This document shows positions 36,011 through 45,075 of a DNA stretch of 64,000 bases, one piece after another (position 1 is the first letter of the stretch; the number at the start of each line of letters is the position of its first letter). Source of the stretch: Neisseria sp. 83E34 (GTDB lineage: Bacteria; Pseudomonadota; Gammaproteobacteria; Burkholderiales; Neisseriaceae). The notes below the pieces were generated by a model. That model saw nothing but the letters and a program-made list of their open reading frames with translations. It was not told the DNA's origin and did not search any database. Location: assembly GCF_001308015.1 (NCBI RefSeq), contig NZ_LGYH01000011.1, positions 1-64,000 of the forward strand. Reading direction: 5' to 3'. The translations under genes and the position numbers were made by a program.

Positions 36011-36145
36011 TCGAAGTAAAAATCCGCTGGAAATCCACTGATTTGCCCTTATTTATCCATTCGTTACGCAACACCCATTAAGTTTACAACGATATTTTTC
36101 AGACAGGCATTTACACCGCCTGCCCACCATCAAAGTGAGAACTTC

Positions 36146-38194
36146 ATGCAAAACAATGTATTACTGAATCTGGCCGACGAGCCGCGTTTTAACGACATCC
36201 AAATCGAAAACATCAAGCCGGCCATGCAAAGCGCGATGGAAGAAGCCCGCCGCGCAATTGCCGAAGTAAAAGCCCAAAGCGAAACCACTTGGGCCAACAC
36301 CGTAGAGCGCCTCACCGACATCACCGAGCGCGTCGGCAGAATCTGGGGGGTGATTGCCCACCTCAACGCCGTGGTCGACACACCCGAATTACGCGCCGAA
36401 TACAATGCGCTGATGCCCGAAGTTACCGTATTTTTTACTGAAATCGGCCAAGATATCGAACTTTACGAACGTTTCAAAACCATCCGCGCATCGGCAGAAT
36501 TTGAAAAACTCGATCCTGCGCAGAAAACCAAGCTGGAACACGACTTGCGCGACTTCGTGTTGAGCGGTGCCGAATTACCGCCCGAACAGCAAGCACGTTT
36601 TGCCGAGCTGCAAACCGAAGGTGCGCAACTGTCTGCACAATTCAGCCAAAATGTTTTGGATGCCACCGACGCGTTTGCCATCTATCTGGAAAACGACGGG
36701 CGCCTGAGCGGCATTCCCGACGATGCCAAAGCCATGTTTGCCGCCGCCGCACAAGCCGAAGGCAAAGAAGGCTACAAAATCGGCCTGCAAATGCCGCACT
36801 ATCTCGCCATCATGCAATACGCCGACGACCGCCAACTGCGCGCCGACGTTTACCGTGCCTACACCACCCGCGCCAGCGAATTCGGCAAACCCGAATGGGA
36901 CAACACCGCCAACATCACCCGCCGTCTGGAAATTGCCCTTGAAGAAGCCAAGCTCTTGGGTTACAACAATTTCGCCGAATTGTCGCTGGTTACCAAAATG
37001 GCCGAATCTCCCAAACAAGTGCTTGATTTCATCAGGGATTTAGCCCGCCGTGCCAAGCCTTTCGCCGAAAAAGATTTGGCCGAAGTGCAAGCCTTTGCAC
37101 GCGAGCAATTGGGCATCAACGACCCGCAAGCTTGGGATTTAACCTACGCCAGCGAAAAACTGCGCCAAGCCAAATACGCGTTTTCCGAAACCGAAGTGAA
37201 AAAATACTTCCCTGCCGGCAAAGTGCTGGCCGGCCTGTTTGCCCAAATCCAGCGGCTTTACGGCGTAAACCTGATTGAAAAAACTGTACCCGTCTGGCAT
37301 AAAGACGTGCGTTACTTCGAGCTGGAAAAAGGCGGCGGCATCATCGGCGGCGTATACCTCGATCTGTATGCCCGAGAAGGCAAACGCGGCGGTGCCTGGA
37401 TGAATGATTACCGCGGCCGCCGCCGCTTTATCGCACCCGAAAAAGCCGGCCAGGTACAAACACCGGTTGCTTATTTGGTATGCAACTTTACCCCGCCCGT
37501 AGGCGGCAAAGAATCGCGCTTGTCGCATGATGAAATCATCACTTTATTCCACGAAACCGGACACGGCCTGCACCATTTGCTGACACGCGTAGATGAATTG
37601 GGCGTGTCGGGCATCAACGGCGTGGAATGGGATGCCGTGGAGCTGCCCAGCCAGTTTATGGAAAATTTCGTGTGGGAATACGACGTGTTGGCACAAATGT
37701 CGGAACACGAAGAAACCCGCCAGCCGCTGCCGCGCGAATTATTCGACAAAATGGTCGCCGCCAAAAACTTCCAACGCGGCATGTTTATGGTGCGACAAAT
37801 GGAATTCGGCCTGTTTGACATGTTGATTTACAGCGAAAACGACCCTGCCAAACTCGGCGGCTGGGCGAAAACGCTGGATGAAGTGCGCAAAGAAGTGGCC
37901 GTGGTGCATCCGCCCGAGTTCAACCGCTTTGCCAACAGCTTCAGCCACATCTTCGCAGGCGGCTACTCCGCAGGCTATTACAGCTACGCTTGGGCCGAAG
38001 TGCTCAGCGCCGATGCTTATGCGGCCTTTGAAGAAAGCGACGACATCAAAGCCACCGGCGCCAGATTCTGGAACGAAATCCTCGCCATGGGCGGCAGCCG
38101 CAGCGCGATGGAGTCGTTCAAAGCCTTCCGCGGCCGCGAGCCGGAAATCGATGCGCTCCTGCGCCACAGCGGTTTTGACGAAGAAGCGGCTTAA
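36146..38194 (+). CDS. prlC: Oligopeptidase A (M3 metallopeptidase)
   Basis: A 682-residue cytosolic zinc peptidase of family M3 that degrades signal peptides and short peptides. The zinc site is FHETGHGLHH near residue 469 with the downstream glutamate in the WDAVELPSQ region. The N-terminal helical domain starts NNVLLNLADEPRFNDI. The length matches E. coli PrlC. No strong Shine-Dalgarno site is seen. A degenerate uptake sequence follows the stop directly. Confidence 0.95.
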   Translation: MQNNVLLNLADEPRFNDIQIENIKPAMQSAMEEARRAIAEVKAQSETTWANTVERLTDITERVGRIWGVIAHLNAVVDTPELRAEYNALMPEVTVFFTEIGQDIELYERFKTIRASAEFEKLDPAQKTKLEHDLRDFVLSGAELPPEQQARFAELQTEGAQLSAQFSQNVLDATDAFAIYLENDGRLSGIPDDAKAMFAAAAQAEGKEGYKIGLQMPHYLAIMQYADDRQLRADVYRAYTTRASEFGKPEWDNTANITRRLEIALEEAKLLGYNNFAELSLVTKMAESPKQVLDFIRDLARRAKPFAEKDLAEVQAFAREQLGINDPQAWDLTYASEKLRQAKYAFSETEVKKYFPAGKVLAGLFAQIQRLYGVNLIEKTVPVWHKDVRYFELEKGGGIIGGVYLDLYAREGKRGGAWMNDYRGRRRFIAPEKAGQVQTPVAYLVCNFTPPVGGKESRLSHDEIITLFHETGHGLHHLLTRVDELGVSGINGVEWDAVELPSQFMENFVWEYDVLAQMSEHEETRQPLPRELFDKMVAAKNFQRGMFMVRQMEFGLFDMLIYSENDPAKLGGWAKTLDEVRKEVAVVHPPEFNRFANSFSHIFAGGYSAGYYSYAWAEVLSADAYAAFEESDDIKATGARFWNEILAMGGSRSAMESFKAFRGREPEIDALLRHSGFDEEAA

Positions 38195-38221
38195 TGCCTG
38201 TTTGAACATAACAAGTCCAAA

Positions 38222-38250
38222 TGCCTGTCTGAATGATTTTCAGACAGGCA
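38222..38250 (+). terminator. Uptake-sequence hairpin after prlC
   Basis: Exact pair (38222-38233 and 38239-38250), 5-nt loop, followed by TTTTT. Confidence 0.75.
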
Positions 38251-38370
38251 TTTTTATTTAAACCGCCAAACATGGTTTTCATGTTCGACATCAAACTATG
38301 TAGCAAAACCGCAAGATTCATCCATCCATTTCATGTAAGCTGTTGCCATTAAGCCAACAAGGAGCCGCTT

Positions 38371-39222
38371 ATGAGCCACCGCGAATACAATGAAACGCGC
38401 TTCGCCAAAGCGCTGGATTATCTGCACCGGCATTTCCGGCAAAATATCAACCTAAACCGCGTTGCCGAAGAAGCCAGCCTCTCGCCCTACCACTGGCACC
38501 GGATTTACCGCGCCGTGATGGGTGAAACCGTGCACGAAACCGTCAAACGCTTGCGCTTGCACCACGCTGCAGAGCTTTTGATAAGCACACAAAAGTCGGT
38601 AGCGGAAATTGCACGTGAATGCGGATACAGCGGCAACACACAATCATTCGAACGCATCTTCCGCCAAGCCTACGGTGTGCCGCCCAATACCTTCCGTACG
38701 CAACAGCACATACCATATTCCCATCAGCTGCCGCAAACCCGCCCGCCGGCAAGCCTCCCCATAGAAATCACCACCATCGAGCCCTTACCGGTTGCCTTAG
38801 TTCCACACAGCGGCAGCTATATGCGCATCGGCCAATCTTTTGAACTGATCGAAAGCCTGCTGACCCTGCGCGGCCTGCTGCCTGCACCGGACGCCCGTTT
38901 TTTCGGCATTTATTTCAACGATCCCGCCTGTACCCCCGAGCAGGAGCTGCGCGCACAAGCCGCCGTTTTCTTAAACAACACGCAACGCAGCTTCGAGCCG
39001 CCCATCCAAAGCGGCACCATCGCCGGCGGGCGCTATGCTGTTTACCATTATCAAGGACCATACAGCAATCTCGAACAAGCCTACACATGGTTTTACAGCG
39101 AACTCTTAAACACCCCTTACCAAGTACGCGATGCCCCGTGTTTTGAGGAATACCTCAACGACTGGCAAAAAGTTCCGCCGCACGAATTGCGCACCGACAT
39201 TTATCTGCCGCTTGCAGATTAA
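38371..39222 (+). CDS. AraC-family regulator with GyrI-like effector domain
   Basis: A 283-residue transcription factor. The N-terminal double helix-turn-helix (about 8-110) has LNRVAEEASLSPYHWHRIYRAVMG and SVAEIARECGYSGNTQSFERIFRQAYGVPP. The C-terminal half (about 130-283) is a GyrI-like ligand-binding domain (EPLPVALVPHSGSYMRIGQS ... YHYQGPYSNLEQAY ... DIYLPL). Relatives respond to small hydrophobic or cationic drugs. AAGGAG precedes the ATG. The VOC protein gene follows 68 bp later and may be regulated or cotranscribed. Confidence 0.92.
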   Translation: MSHREYNETRFAKALDYLHRHFRQNINLNRVAEEASLSPYHWHRIYRAVMGETVHETVKRLRLHHAAELLISTQKSVAEIARECGYSGNTQSFERIFRQAYGVPPNTFRTQQHIPYSHQLPQTRPPASLPIEITTIEPLPVALVPHSGSYMRIGQSFELIESLLTLRGLLPAPDARFFGIYFNDPACTPEQELRAQAAVFLNNTQRSFEPPIQSGTIAGGRYAVYHYQGPYSNLEQAYTWFYSELLNTPYQVRDAPCFEEYLNDWQKVPPHELRTDIYLPLAD

Positions 39223-39290
39223 TGCCTGTCTGAAAACGGGCAACGCAAGTTTCTACGAAGCTAAATTCTACCCAAACAAAGGAACATACC

Positions 39291-39695
39291 ATGAACGAAA
39301 ACCCCAGCATCCTCTCCCACGTTTCTCTCGGTACCAACCGTTTCAACGAAGCAGTCGCTTTTTATGATCAAGTGCTCGCCACGCTAAACATCCGCCGCGT
39401 GTTCGATTTGAGCGAACACCAAGCCATCGCATACGGCCGCGCTTATCCGGAATTCTGGATACAGAAACCCTGCGACGGCCAAAAAGCAGAAACCGCCAAC
39501 GGCGTACACATTGCCTTTTTCGCCGCCACCGCCGCAGAAGTGGACGCTTTCTACCAAGCCGCTCTGGCCGCCGGTGCCACCGACGACGGCGCGCCCGGCC
39601 CGCGCCCGCACTATAGCAAAGAATATTACGGCTGCTTTGTGCGCGATTTGGACGGCCACAAAATCGAAGCCATGGCATGGCTGGAAGATAAATAA
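39291..39695 (+). CDS. VOC family protein (glyoxalase/bleomycin resistance fold)
   Basis: A 134-residue vicinal oxygen chelate protein with LGTNRFNEAVAFYDQVLATL at the start, HIAFFAATAAEVDAFYQAAL mid-chain and the C-terminal YYGCFVRDLDGHKIEAM metal-ligand strand. Metal ligands are likely His8-like and Glu residues, though none was tested. The fold covers both isomerases and drug-binding proteins, so the substrate is unknown. It follows the AraC/GyrI regulator and may act in the same response. Confidence 0.88.
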   Translation: MNENPSILSHVSLGTNRFNEAVAFYDQVLATLNIRRVFDLSEHQAIAYGRAYPEFWIQKPCDGQKAETANGVHIAFFAATAAEVDAFYQAALAAGATDDGAPGPRPHYSKEYYGCFVRDLDGHKIEAMAWLEDK

Positions 39696-39699
39696 CACA

Positions 39700-39729
39700 T
39701 GCCTGTCTGAAACATTTTTCAGACAGGCA
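39700..39729. terminator. Shared bidirectional uptake-sequence terminator
   Basis: Exact pair (39700-39711 and 39718-39729), 6-nt loop, between the convergent VOC and LysR genes. Confidence 0.75.
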
Positions 39730-39757
39730 TTATGAATACTTCAAACACTTTCCCTCA

Positions 39758-40609
39758 TCAGGCAAGCGTTTGCCGCATTTCCTCTTTCAGCCACGCAACC
39801 AAGCGCTCCACTCTGGCATCGGCAGAAAAATCAGTTGGCGAAAGCGCATAATAAGCCGATCCATCGGGCACAAAACCATAAGGCGCCTGCACAATGCCTT
39901 GCCTGATTTCCTCTTCAATCATCAATTTAGACGCAATCGCCACGCCCATGCCGGCAATCGCCGCCTGTATCGACAAATAAAAATGCTCGAAAAAAACATC
40001 ATTCTCGGCATCAAAGCTTTGTTCTGCGGCGGTTTCCCAGTTTGCCCATGCCTGCATGCGGGTTCGGGTGTGCAGCCTGTTGCGGTTTTTCACGCTTGGA
40101 ATGTGCACCGGTCCGATGTATTCATCAATCAGTTTTTCCGCATATAAACCGGCAGACCAACGGAAATCATTGCGGCGGATGGCAATATCGGCCTGATGTT
40201 TGTCGAAATCAATTTCTCCGCCGGCCGCCAATATCACCACATTTACACCCATGTCTGTCTGAAAACGGTCGATACGCGGAATCAGCCATTTCATCGCCAA
40301 AGTCGGTTCGCACGACACGGTTAAATCCCGCCTGCGCGCGCCGCTGATTTTCTGCACTGTGTTTTCCAATGCTTCAAAAGCATAATGGCATGATTCATAT
40401 AATTGTTTGCCTGCTTCAGACAATGCAAGGCTGCGCCCCTGTTTCACAAACAATGCGATGCCGAAATAGGCTTCCAAAACTTTCATCTGCTTGCTCACCG
40501 CGCCATGCGTTACATGCAGCCTTTCCGCCGCTTCGGTCAAGCTGCCGCAGCGGCCGGCAAAATAGAAAAACTTCAAAGCATTGAAAGGCAGCTTTTTAAT
40601 ATGTTCCAA
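39758..40609 (-). CDS. LysR-family transcriptional regulator
   Basis: A 283-residue LysR regulator. The N-terminal helix-turn-helix has LPFNALKFFYFAGRCGSLTEAAERLHVTHGAVSKQMKVLE, similar in style to GcvA-type proteins. The periplasmic-binding-like effector domain spans about 90-280. The start is TTG at 40607-40609, with AAGG about 9 nt upstream and no ATG nearby. It is divergent from a LysE-type exporter, whose promoter it probably controls. Confidence 0.92.
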   Translation of the reverse strand: MEHIKKLPFNALKFFYFAGRCGSLTEAAERLHVTHGAVSKQMKVLEAYFGIALFVKQGRSLALSEAGKQLYESCHYAFEALENTVQKISGARRRDLTVSCEPTLAMKWLIPRIDRFQTDMGVNVVILAAGGEIDFDKHQADIAIRRNDFRWSAGLYAEKLIDEYIGPVHIPSVKNRNRLHTRTRMQAWANWETAAEQSFDAENDVFFEHFYLSIQAAIAGMGVAIASKLMIEEEIRQGIVQAPYGFVPDGSAYYALSPTDFSADARVERLVAWLKEEMRQTLA

Positions 40610-40755
40610 AATCTCACACCTTATATAACTTTATTTCGATTTTTCTGATAGCGGTTTATGTTCATAATATCCGTTCTTTTAATAAAAAGCAGGCATTCCT
40701 GCCTACCGCTTATTCCATATCATATCAGAAATTTTTTCATACAAAGAGGTGCTTG

Positions 40756-41367
40756 ATGAATGAACTTTTCGCCGTTGCCGCCATCACGATTCTGGCCGTT
40801 GTCAGCCCGGGTGGGGATTTCGCCATGGTAACGCGCAACAGCTATCTTTACGGGCGGCGGGCCGGTGTGTGGACTTCGATCGGCATCGCATCTGCCGTTT
40901 GGATTCACGTTGCTTATACCTTGTTGGGCGTAAGTGTGCTTTTGATAAAATTTCCCGCTGCCTTCCACTTGGTTAAAACAGCAGGCGCGCTTTATTTGAT
41001 GTATATCGGTTTCAAAACTTTCCACCATCGGAAAGTAAACGTCGATTTAAGCGGCAATCATAGCGAAATCAGCCGCTTGGTAGCATTCAAAACCGGTTTC
41101 GTTACCAACGCGCTCAATCCCAAAACCACTTTGTTTGTGTTAAGTACATTCACCCAAGTGGTCAAGACTACCACGCCCATGCCGGTGCAGGTGGGCTACG
41201 GTGCGTTTATGTCGCTGGCGCATTTCGTGTGGTTTGCCGCCGTTGCCACCGTGTTAGCCAACCCTTTAATCCGCAATGCTTTATTGGGCAAACAGATATA
41301 TGTAAACCGTTTCATCGGTGTGGTGTTGTTTGGTTTGGGCGCCATGCTGCTGTTTGCTGCACGTTAA
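40756..41367 (+). CDS. LysE/RhtB-family amino acid exporter
   Basis: A 203-residue inner membrane transporter with about six hydrophobic segments. The LysE/RhtB signature is AVVSPGGDFAMVTRNSYLYGRRAGVWTSIGIA; FVTNALNPKTTLFVLSTF is also typical. Relatives export amino acids such as homoserine, threonine or lysine; the substrate here is not predictable. The ATG at 40756 follows AGAGG by 7 nt; a TTG directly before it is not needed. The gene is divergent from a LysR regulator, an arrangement like lysG-lysE. Confidence 0.9.
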   Translation: MNELFAVAAITILAVVSPGGDFAMVTRNSYLYGRRAGVWTSIGIASAVWIHVAYTLLGVSVLLIKFPAAFHLVKTAGALYLMYIGFKTFHHRKVNVDLSGNHSEISRLVAFKTGFVTNALNPKTTLFVLSTFTQVVKTTTPMPVQVGYGAFMSLAHFVWFAAVATVLANPLIRNALLGKQIYVNRFIGVVLFGLGAMLLFAAR

Positions 41368-41374
41368 TGAAAAA

Positions 41375-41403
41375 TGCCTGTCTGAAAAGTTTTCAGACAG
41401 GCA
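41375..41403. terminator. Shared bidirectional uptake-sequence terminator
   Basis: Exact pair (41375-41386 and 41392-41403), 5-nt loop, between the LysE-type exporter and ftsY. Confidence 0.75.
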
Positions 41404-41425
41404 TTTTAAATATCTAACCCAGCTC

Positions 41426-42679
41426 TTATTCGTCGATCAAAGCATCCACAAACGCTCTGGCATCAAACGGGCGTAAGTCGTCGATACTTTCGCCCACGCC
41501 GATATAGCGCACGGGAATAGGGCGGTTGGAAGCCAAAGCAGCCAACACGCCGCCTTTGGCTGTGCCGTCGAGTTTGGTTACTATCAGGCCGGTTACGCCC
41601 AACGCATCGTCAAACGCCACCACTTGGTTTACCGCATTTTGGCCGATATTGGCATCCAGTACCACAATGATTTCGTGCGGCGCTTCGGACATGGCTTTTT
41701 GCAGCACACGCTTAACCTTTTTGATTTCTTCCATCAAATGCAGCTGCGTGGGCAGGCGGCCGGCTGTGTCGGCCAGCACGATATCCACACCGCGCGCTTT
41801 GGCCGCTTCCACGGCATCGTAACACACGGCAGCAGAATCACCTTTGGCCTGCGAAATCACGGTTACGCCGTTGCGCGCACCCCATTCTTGCAACTGCTCG
41901 CGGGCTGCTGCGCGGAATGTGTCGCCCGCCGCCAAAATCACCGATTTACCCTGCGATTGGAAATATTTCGCCAATTTGCCGATGGAAGTGGTTTTGCCCG
42001 CGCCGTTGATGCCCGCCATCATAATCACAAAAGGCCCGTTGCCTTCAGGGATTTCCAAAGGCGATTCCAGCGGTTTGAGCAGATCATAAATCGCGTCTTT
42101 CAAAGCCTGGCGCAGCTCCGCGCCATCTTTCAAACCTTTGAGCGACACACGTTTGCGCACATCGTTCATCAGATATTCGGTGGCTTCGATGCCCATATCG
42201 CTGGTGAGCAACACGGTTTCCAGCTCTTCGTATAAATCTTCGTCAATCTGGCCGCCGCCGAACACGCCGGCCAACGATTTGGCCATATGGTCGCGCGATT
42301 TGGTCAGGCCTTTTTTCAAACGTGCCGCCCAGCCGAGTTTTTCTTCCTGCTGAGGAGCCGGTTTTGCAGCAACCGGAAGCGGTTTTTCTACCGGTTGAGC
42401 TTGCGTCTCAGGCTCTGTTTCGGGTTCTTCCCGCATAACAATCGGTTTGACCGCATCTTGCGCCGGTTCGGCAGGCAAAGTTTGCGGCTCGGGTTTTCTT
42501 TCTATTTGTTCTTGTTCTTTTTCTTGAACAAAAGCAACGGTTTCTTCTTTCTGCCAAGTCGGCTCTTCAGCAGGAGCCGGCTCGCCTAAGGTTTCTTCTT
42601 GTTCAGACAGGCCTTGTTCCTGCTCGGCTTCCGGCTCGGTATGCTCTTGTTTTTTCTTGCGTTTAAAAAAACTAAACAT
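41426..42679 (-). CDS. ftsY: Signal recognition particle receptor FtsY
   Basis: A 417-residue SRP receptor GTPase for cotranslational membrane targeting. A long acidic, Glu/Pro/Gln-rich A domain (about 1-115) is followed by the N domain and the G domain with G1 GINGAGKTTSIGK, the DTFRAAAREQL box, DTAGRLPTQ, TKLDGTAKGG and a C-terminal GVGESIDDLRPFDA. The uptake-sequence variant GGCCTGTCTGAA in the acidic domain is read as GLSE. AAAGAG precedes the ATG. It is convergent with the exporter gene. Confidence 0.96.
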   Translation of the reverse strand: MFSFFKRKKKQEHTEPEAEQEQGLSEQEETLGEPAPAEEPTWQKEETVAFVQEKEQEQIERKPEPQTLPAEPAQDAVKPIVMREEPETEPETQAQPVEKPLPVAAKPAPQQEEKLGWAARLKKGLTKSRDHMAKSLAGVFGGGQIDEDLYEELETVLLTSDMGIEATEYLMNDVRKRVSLKGLKDGAELRQALKDAIYDLLKPLESPLEIPEGNGPFVIMMAGINGAGKTTSIGKLAKYFQSQGKSVILAAGDTFRAAAREQLQEWGARNGVTVISQAKGDSAAVCYDAVEAAKARGVDIVLADTAGRLPTQLHLMEEIKKVKRVLQKAMSEAPHEIIVVLDANIGQNAVNQVVAFDDALGVTGLIVTKLDGTAKGGVLAALASNRPIPVRYIGVGESIDDLRPFDARAFVDALIDE

Positions 42680-42707
42680 AAAATTCTCTTTAAATTTGGA
42701 AGGGTTG

Positions 42708-42814
42708 TATACAGCAATAAACTTATTTTTGCTACGTCGTTGCTGCGCCTTGTTGTACTACTCGTACTGTTTGCAGCTTGTTGCCTTGTATCAAAAATAA
42801 GTTTATTGGCTATA
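42708..42814. repeat. 107-bp MITE-like element with inverted terminal repeats
   Basis: CAATAAACTTATTTTTG (42715-42731) is exactly inverted at 42792-42808, and both ends carry a TATA outside. The interior (GCCTTGTTGTACTACTCG..., then GTTTGCAGCTTGTTGCCTTGT) closely resembles, from memory, the interior of small mobile repeats common in Neisseria genomes that end in TATAGTGGATTAA. Its internal frames encode nothing. Confidence 0.65.
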
Positions 42815-42891
42815 GTGAAGCTTATTGTAACTTAATTGCTTAGATTTGTATGTTAACACAAGCACAATGCCTGTCTGAAAAACCCAAAAGC

Positions 42892-42924
42892 AAACCGCCC
42901 GAAAACAATATGTTCGGGCGGTTT
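42892..42924 (-). terminator. Hairpin terminator after the 70-residue orphan gene
   Basis: AAACCGCCCGAA and TTCGGGCGGTTT form a 12-bp stem with a 9-nt loop, 14 bp beyond the minus-strand stop. A single uptake sequence lies further on at 42868-42879. Confidence 0.75.
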
Positions 42925-42938
42925 CACTATGATTCGGT

Positions 42939-43151
42939 TTACATTGCAAGCTCAAGCATGCGCATTTGATCAAGGGTCATCGGCTTTTCGTCAAAGCTGA
43001 CATTCAAGCCCAATTCGCTGTCGTCAAAGCTGAATTCTTCAGCCTGGATTTTATCCAGCGCAAATTTGACACGGTTTGCCTGTACAACAGGTTGTTTGGC
43101 AACCGGAGCGTTTTGTTCTTTATTTTTGCGGTTGAATAAAAAGCCTAACAT
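42939..43151 (-). CDS. Small hypothetical protein (70 residues)
   Basis: I do not recognise this protein. It starts with a short hydrophobic-basic stretch (MLGFLFNRKNKEQ), then a polar body rich in Asp, Glu, Lys and Gln with FSFDDSELGLNVSFDEKP and the closing helix-like LDQMRMLELAM. It has no transmembrane helix or signal peptide. A good AAGGAAAA site before the ATG and its own hairpin terminator support expression. The upstream gap has the direct repeat at 43380-43411. Confidence 0.7.
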   Translation of the reverse strand: MLGFLFNRKNKEQNAPVAKQPVVQANRVKFALDKIQAEEFSFDDSELGLNVSFDEKPMTLDQMRMLELAM

Positions 43152-43463
43152 GATGGTTTTCCTTTTTCTTTATCTGGTAGAAAAACGGCTTTAAAATAAA
43201 TCGGCAATCGATTATTTTTTGCCTGCCCGTAAATATTTTTTATTTGACTAAATCTGTTTTTTGTTTTGTTGGATTGCATTCTAGACAAAGTTTTTACGGT
43301 TGGGAATAGATAAGCGGTAAATATTTTTGAACATTTGAACTATATTATTGATTTTATTAGAAACATATTTTTATAAAATGTACCGTTTATTCGAAAAACA
43401 GTACCGTTTATACAAAAATGCCTGTCTGAAAACCTTTCAGACAGGCATTTTTCAAAGTGGGTT
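43152..43463. other. AT-rich gap upstream of the 70-residue gene
   Basis: No gene is visible. GTACCGTTTAT occurs twice (43380-43390 and 43401-43411), 21 bp apart start to start. The uptake-sequence hairpin that ends gapA sits at 43419-43447. Confidence 0.5.
43419..43447 (-). terminator. Uptake-sequence hairpin after gapA
   Basis: Exact pair (43419-43430 and 43436-43447), 5-nt loop, 16 bp beyond the minus-strand gapA stop. Confidence 0.75.
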
Positions 43464-44471
43464 TTACTTCATCAAAGCAGAGAAATATTGCAATGTGCGG
43501 ATCAGCTGGCAGGTATAAGACATCTCGTTGTCATACCATGCTACGGTTTTGACCAATTGTTTATCGCCTACCGTTATCACTTTGGTTTGAGTCGCATCAA
43601 ACATCGAACCTGCTTCCAAACCGATCACATCGGAAGACACAATCGGATCTTCCGTGTAAGCATAGCTTTCACTTACCGCTGCTTTCATGGTGGCATTAAT
43701 TTCTTCCACTGTTACCGGGCGGGACAATATGGAAACCAACTCGGTCAACGAACCGGTCGCCACCGGAACGCGCTGGGCGGCACCATCCAGCTTGCCTTTA
43801 AGCTCCGGAATCACCAAACCGATGGCTTTGGCGGCGCCGGTGCTGTTGGGCACAATGTTTTGCGCGGCGGCACGGGCGCGGCGGAAATCGTTTTTTCGGT
43901 GCGGTGCATCCAATGTGTTTTGATCGCCGGTGTAAGCATGAACAGTGGTCATCAAGCCTTGAACAATACCGAATTCTTTTTGCAGCACATTGGCCATCGG
44001 CGCCAGACAGTTGGTGGTACAGGAAGCGCCGGAAACCACGGTTTCACTGCCGTCCAAAGTATGCTCGTTCACACCGAACACAATGGTTTTCACATCGTTG
44101 CCGCCCGGTGCGGAAAGCAATACTTTTTTCGCACCGGCTCTGATATGGGCTTCGGCTTTTTCTTTACTATTGAAAAACCCTGTGCATTCCAACACCACAT
44201 CTACACTTAATTCGTTCCAAGGCAGGTTTTCCGGGTTGGCATCGGCAAACGCCCGAATGGTTTTACCGTTTACAACAATGGCATTATCTTTGAGCTCGGC
44301 AGTACCTTTAAAACGGCCTTGCATGGTGTCGTATTTAAACAGATGCACCAGCATGTCGGGCGGAGTAAGATCGTTAATGGCAACAACTTCAATACCGTCC
44401 TTTTCAATAAGGCAGCGTAATGCCAAACGGCCGATACGGCCAAAACCATTGATCGCAACTTTGATACCCAT
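43464..44471 (-). CDS. gapA: Type I glyceraldehyde-3-phosphate dehydrogenase
   Basis: A 335-residue glycolytic dehydrogenase. The NAD fold starts [16 protein letters not shown], the catalytic cysteine is in [12 protein letters not shown] near residue 152, and [17 protein letters not shown] closes the protein. CAGGAG precedes the ATG by 7 nt. It lies next to the AT-rich gap before lpxC. Neisseria genomes usually have two gap genes; which paralogue this is cannot be decided here. Confidence 0.95.
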   Translation of the reverse strand: MGIKVAINGFGRIGRLALRCLIEKDGIEVVAINDLTPPDMLVHLFKYDTMQGRFKGTAELKDNAIVVNGKTIRAFADANPENLPWNELSVDVVLECTGFFNSKEKAEAHIRAGAKKVLLSAPGGNDVKTIVFGVNEHTLDGSETVVSGASCTTNCLAPMANVLQKEFGIVQGLMTTVHAYTGDQNTLDAPHRKNDFRRARAAAQNIVPNSTGAAKAIGLVIPELKGKLDGAAQRVPVATGSLTELVSILSRPVTVEEINATMKAAVSESYAYTEDPIVSSDVIGLEAGSMFDATQTKVITVGDKQLVKTVAWYDNEMSYTCQLIRTLQYFSALMK

Positions 44472-45075
44472 ATTAAGCTCCTGTTTTAATTAGGATAAAT
44501 TGAAAGCATAAATTTTTAATTATTAAGGCATTTTCAGCAGTCAGCCGGTTGAGCGGCATATTGCCGATATTGTTTTTAATCTGTCGGTTTAAGTTTTGGT
44601 TGTACAAGATGGTTTACTTAATAAATTAAAAACAATATCGGGCTGATATAGATAAGTTTTATCATGTTTTTCAAATACTACCTAAGCTTACATGCGTTTA
44701 TTTATGCAAATATAATTTCGAAATATGCTTGGACAAAAATAGGTTTTAAGCCTTCTTTTTACTTTTTTATTTAAAAAATAAAAAGATTATGATGAAGAAG
44801 CATGGCTTTAAAAGAGCTATTTTCTGTGGATAAGTTAAAAAATTTATGTAAAATCAAATAATAAGATTGTTTGAAAAACTATGGATAAATAGGGGTAAAA
44901 CTGCAGGAAAAGCTGGAGAGAGCGTGTGCAGAAAAAAGAATAAGTTCTTTATTGGGAATCTGATGCGTGGATAAAGCTACGTTATTCATAAACAAATTCA
45001 ATGTTATCCCAAAGCGTTTTCCCGTATCATCGCTTTAATTGATGATTATTTGAAATCAACCATGGAAGGATACGA
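44472..45075. other. AT-rich intergenic region with DnaA-box cluster (candidate oriC)
   Basis: This 604-bp gap between divergent gapA and lpxC holds three same-orientation DnaA-box-like 9-mers: TGTGGATAA (44825-44833, the exact complement of TTATCCACA), TATGGATAA (44880-44888) and CGTGGATAA (44966-44974). Very AT-rich stretches (about 44750-44790, with TTTTTTATTTAAAAAATAAA) precede them, like a DNA unwinding element. It contains no uptake sequence. It also must hold the gapA and lpxC promoters. Origin function is inferred. Confidence 0.5.

Noticed and set aside
43152-45075. A tRNA or rRNA gene in the gaps around gapA
   Set aside because: No T-loop GTTCRANNC pattern or cloverleaf is visible in the gaps examined.
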